Shown one piece after another: positions 6,017 to 8,432 of a DNA stretch of 8,432 nt. Origin of the DNA: JAJFFW01 sp039187035 (lineage in GTDB: Bacteria; Pseudomonadota; Alphaproteobacteria; Caulobacterales; Parvularculaceae); NCBI GenBank assembly GCA_039187035.1, contig JBCCZS010000144.1, positions 1 to 8,432 of the forward strand, in the 5' to 3' direction. The notes under the pieces are model-generated. The model was given only the letters and a program-made list of their open reading frames with translations, did not search any database and was not told the DNA's origin. Every line of letters starts with the position of its first letter. Within the stretch, counting starts at the first letter, position 1. The translations under genes and the position numbers were made by a program.

Positions 6017-6101
6017 TGCGTTATACGTGTCGCGGGCGTTTGTCGTGTCGCGTTGTTGGGGGACGGAGCGCATGCGGCGACGGGGCTGCGTGCATAACGC
6101 A
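6017..6101. promoter_or_regulatory. Repeats and possible promoter between the small gene and luxR
   Basis: The 158-base divergent spacer (5981-6138) holds several ordered elements. CGTGTCGCG occurs twice (6026-6034 and 6044-6052), 18 bases apart. TGCGTTAT (6017-6024) has its inverted copy ATAACGCA at 6094-6101. The latter is part of a 15-base dyad, TGCGT-N5-ACGCA (6087-6101). On the minus strand, TATAAC (6025-6020) resembles a -10 for the small gene with no good -35; the two 9-base repeats fall about where the -10/-35 spacer and the -35 would be, as expected for an activator- or repressor-controlled promoter. None matches a lux box I can state with certainty. Confidence 0.4.
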
Positions 6102-6138
6102 AGAGGATCCGCCGCTTTGCGCGGCGCTCGATACGCTG

Positions 6139-6867
6139 ATGTTATATGCCCCGATTGAGCGCTTCGGCGCCGCGTTAAGGACGCTGACGTCGTTCGACGA
6201 CCTGCGCGCCGCGTTTATTGAGCATTTTCACGCCGAGGGCGTGCGGATGATGAGCTATCACCACCTGCCGCCGCCGGGCGCAAGCGACTACGACCAGCCG
6301 TTGACGGTCATCGCGGAGGGGTTTCCTGATGCGTGGGTTCAGCGGTACACGGATGACGGGCTCCACGATTGCGACCCGATCACGCGGCACGCGCAAAACG
6401 CGTTCCACGCTTTTTGGTGGTCGGACGCGCGCGCCTTCGCTGATTTGGACGACGCCGAGCGCAACTACCTTGTCGCGATGGACGAGGCGGCCCTCGGCGA
6501 CGGATTGGCGGTGCCGCTTTTCGGGCCCCATGGACGCAACGGCTATGCGGGGCTCGGTTGCGGATGCGACGCGCGGCCCTACGACGACGACCACGTAATG
6601 CGGCTGCAACTCGCCGCCCAATTAGGACACCAGCAATATTGCCATATCCTCTTCGCCGAGGCGCCGGACAATATCCGCTTGTCGAAGCGCGAGCGGGAAG
6701 TCCTGGAATGGGTGGCCAAAGGCAAGAGCAACTCGGTGATCGCCGAGATCGTCGGGATCTCGATGAACACCGTCGATACCTATCTGCGCCGCATCTACGA
6801 AAAGCTGGACGTCTCGGACCGTGTGACCGCCTCGCTGCGCGGGCTCGCCGTCGGCTTGATCGCGTAG
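6139..6867 (+). CDS. LuxR-family regulator with autoinducer-binding domain (LuxR solo in this window)
   Basis: A cytoplasmic transcription factor with an N-terminal ligand-binding domain (about 10-165) and a C-terminal GerE-type helix-turn-helix (about 178-240). From the ATG at 6139 it has 242 residues, the usual LuxR length. The frame extends to 5920, but that part is Arg/Cys-rich, unlike the family, and covers the divergent regulatory region. The residues considered near-invariant in quorum-sensing LuxR proteins are all present with TraR-like spacing: Trp66, Tyr70, Asp79, Pro80, Trp94, Gly122 in the pocket and Glu185, Leu189, Gly195 in the DNA-binding domain. This supports both the start and the binding of an acyl-homoserine lactone or similar ligand. 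No Shine-Dalgarno is evident at this start, so a TTG or other upstream start cannot be excluded. No luxI synthase is in view. It is convergent with dnaB. Confidence 0.9.
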   Translation: MLYAPIERFGAALRTLTSFDDLRAAFIEHFHAEGVRMMSYHHLPPPGASDYDQPLTVIAEGFPDAWVQRYTDDGLHDCDPITRHAQNAFHAFWWSDARAFADLDDAERNYLVAMDEAALGDGLAVPLFGPHGRNGYAGLGCGCDARPYDDDHVMRLQLAAQLGHQQYCHILFAEAPDNIRLSKREREVLEWVAKGKSNSVIAEIVGISMNTVDTYLRRIYEKLDVSDRVTASLRGLAVGLIA

Positions 6868-6912
6868 CCGCGTCGCGCGGTGCAAATCGCCGGGCCGCGT
6901 CGCGGCGACGGC
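6868..6912. terminator. GC-rich dyad between convergent luxR and dnaB
   Basis: The 45-base space between the two stop codons contains CCGCGTCGCG twice (6868-6877 and 6895-6904). It also has a tight 6-base-arm dyad GCCGCG-T-CGCGGC (6894-6906) and an outer pairing of CGTCGC (6871-6876) with GCGACG (6905-6910). Placement suits a shared, bidirectional transcription stop, but no T-run follows on either strand, so intrinsic termination is not shown. Confidence 0.3.
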
Positions 6913-8412
6913 TTAATTGTACGGATCGCGATAATCGTCGCGGGCGAGGTTGGAGAATTTGGTCAAATTCTCTTGGAACGCGAGGGCGACTTTGCCGATC
7001 GGGCCGTGCCGCTGTTTGCCGATGATGACTTCGGCGACGCCGGCGACGTCGTCGCATTTCTCGCGCCAGGCGTCGTGGTCGGCCGTGCCCTCACGCGGTT
7101 CTTGCCGCTTGAGATAGTACTCTTCGCGGAACACGAACAGGACGACGTCGGCGTCCTGCTCGATCGAACCCGATTCCCTGAGGTCGGATAATTGCGGGCG
7201 TTTGTCGTCGCGCGCTTCGACTTGCCGCGACAGCTGCGATAAGGCGACGACCGGCACGTTCAGTTCCTTGGCGAGCGCCTTTAGGCCGATCGAGATTTCG
7301 GTGATCTCCTGCACCCGATTGTCGCCGCGCGAGCTGGACCCCGACAGGAGCTGCAGATAATCGACGACCAACAAGTCGAGCCCATGTTGACGCTTCAGGC
7401 GCCGGGCGCGGGCGGCGAGCTGCGCGATCGTCAATCCGCCCGTGTCGTCGATGTAGAGCGGCATGTTCTCCAGTTCGCGCGCCGCGTGGTAGACTTTGTC
7501 GAATTGGTCCTGGTCGACCATGCCGCGCATGATGTCGTTCGACGACACGCCCGAGCGCTCCGCGATAATCCGCATAGCGATTTGTTTGGCCGCCATTTCG
7601 AGCGAAAACAGCCCGACTGCAGCCCCGTCGACCGTTTTGACGACGCCGTCGGCGGCACGTTCGGTCTGGTGGGCGAGCGCGGCGTTCACGGCGATGTTGG
7701 TCGCCAACGCCGTTTTGCCCATGGACGGGCGGCCGGCGAGGATGACGAGGTCCGACGGGTGAAGCCCGCCGAGCATGCGGTCGAGGTCGACGAGGCCGGT
7801 CGCCACGCCCGCCAGCCCGCCGCCGCGTTTGATCGCGGCGTCGGCGACTTCGATCGCCTCCATCGCGGCCGTGCGGAAATTCTTAAACCCCGAACCGTAT
7901 TTGCCGGTTTCGGCGAGCGCGTAGAGCGACTTCTCCGCCGCTTCGAGCTGGTCGGACGGGTCCTCGCCCACGGACACGTCGCGCGCGCGCGCTTCAATTT
8001 CGCCGCCGATCGCGATCAATCCGCGGTAAACGGACAAATCGAAGACGACGCGGGCGTAATCGTGCGCGCCGGCCGTGCCGGGGACGTTCGCCGCAAGCGT
8101 TTCGAGATATCCCCGCCCGCCGAGCTCCGAAAAGCCTTCGGACTTCGACAAAAACGCGTCGATGATCGTCGGCGAGGCGAGGCGGCCCTTGTTGATGAGG
8201 TCGCCGCACGCTTCGAAGATCACCTGGTGAACCGGGTCGTAGAAATGTTCGCCCTTCAAATAGGCCGAAACCCGAAAAAATATCTCATTGTCAAACAAGA
8301 TCGCGCCAAGCACGGCCTGCTCGGCGTCGATGCTGAAAGGGAGGGATTTGTCCGCCCCCGGCTCTTTTTCGCCGGGACCGTTCTGTTGTGAAATCGTCGC
8401 GCCGTCCGCCAT
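6913..8412 (-). CDS. dnaB: Replicative DNA helicase DnaB
   Basis: The hexameric helicase that unwinds DNA 5' to 3' at the replication fork and contacts primase. At 499 residues it is complete and of normal length. The N-terminal DnaB domain starts SIDAEQAVLGAIL (27-39). The linker and C-terminal RecA-like ATPase domain follow, with ATGLVDLDRMLGGL (204-217), Walker A GRPSMGKT (227-234), catalytic Glu272 in LFSLEM, Walker B LLVVDYLQLL (347-356), SQLSRQVE, the DLRESGSIEQDAD segment, and the arginine-finger region GKQRHGP (465-471). An insertion of about 20 residues before LFSLEM (AHQTERAADGVVKTVDGAA, 247-265) is typical of alphaproteobacterial DnaB and is the main clue to the host. The ATG at 8412-8410 has no clear Shine-Dalgarno. 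The protein lacks any intein. Only 20 bases remain upstream. Confidence 0.97.
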   Translation of the reverse strand: MADGATISQQNGPGEKEPGADKSLPFSIDAEQAVLGAILFDNEIFFRVSAYLKGEHFYDPVHQVIFEACGDLINKGRLASPTIIDAFLSKSEGFSELGGRGYLETLAANVPGTAGAHDYARVVFDLSVYRGLIAIGGEIEARARDVSVGEDPSDQLEAAEKSLYALAETGKYGSGFKNFRTAAMEAIEVADAAIKRGGGLAGVATGLVDLDRMLGGLHPSDLVILAGRPSMGKTALATNIAVNAALAHQTERAADGVVKTVDGAAVGLFSLEMAAKQIAMRIIAERSGVSSNDIMRGMVDQDQFDKVYHAARELENMPLYIDDTGGLTIAQLAARARRLKRQHGLDLLVVDYLQLLSGSSSRGDNRVQEITEISIGLKALAKELNVPVVALSQLSRQVEARDDKRPQLSDLRESGSIEQDADVVLFVFREEYYLKRQEPREGTADHDAWREKCDDVAGVAEVIIGKQRHGPIGKVALAFQENLTKFSNLARDDYRDPYN

Positions 8413-8432
8413 GGAACGGGACGGTGCATGAA

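Noticed and set aside
5920..6138. N-terminal extension of luxR to an ATG at 5920
   Set aside because: It would overlap the start of the well-supported small gene and add Arg/Cys-rich residues foreign to LuxR; hallmark residue numbering fits the ATG at 6139.
6380..7057. Minus-strand Arg-rich frame covering luxR and the end of dnaB
   Set aside because: Composed largely of Arg and Ser, overlapping two well-supported genes in other frames.
7384..8391. Long plus-strand open frame (335 codons) across dnaB
   Set aside because: Antisense to unmistakable dnaB; composition is dominated by Arg, Val, Asp and Ala without motifs.

Overview
This window joins two unrelated genomes. Bases 1 to about 1128 are AT-rich. 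They carry the C-terminal part of a UPF0173-type metal-dependent hydrolase followed by menC (o-succinylbenzoate synthase), both on the minus strand and overlapping by 4 bases. Their protein sequences look like those of Flavobacteriia (Bacteroidota). From about 1129 to the end the DNA is strongly GC-rich and reads as one alphaproteobacterial chromosome segment. The switch falls inside two broken genes at once: the hydrolase loses its N-terminal half, and a ccmD-like gene loses its first residues. This looks more like an assembly or amplification chimera than a biological insertion.

Layout of the GC-rich part: the tail of a probable ccmD (+); tRNA-Leu(UAA) (+); then a minus-strand cluster read as alr, mlaE, mlaF (alanine racemase, then the permease and ATPase of an Mla-type lipid-transport ABC system). 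Divergent from alr is a MATE-family efflux transporter (+). Its stop codon overlaps the stop codon of a small uncharacterised minus-strand gene. That gene is divergent from a LuxR-type regulator (+) with a complete acyl-homoserine-lactone-type ligand pocket. Last is full-length dnaB (replicative helicase, minus), convergent with luxR. The alphaproteobacterial assignment rests on the insertion before the catalytic Glu of DnaB, the Alr sequence style, and high GC. I cannot name the genus.

Housekeeping roles dominate: replication (dnaB), peptidoglycan precursor supply (alr), outer-membrane lipid homeostasis (mlaEF) and cytochrome c maturation (ccmD). The accessory part is the MATE, small-gene and luxR block at about 4218-6867, lying between alr and dnaB. 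The LuxR has no LuxI-type synthase in view and is paired with an unrecognised 124-residue gene across an intergenic region holding direct and inverted repeats. This pair is the best candidate for something not yet described. No insertion sequences, CRISPR arrays or phage genes were seen.
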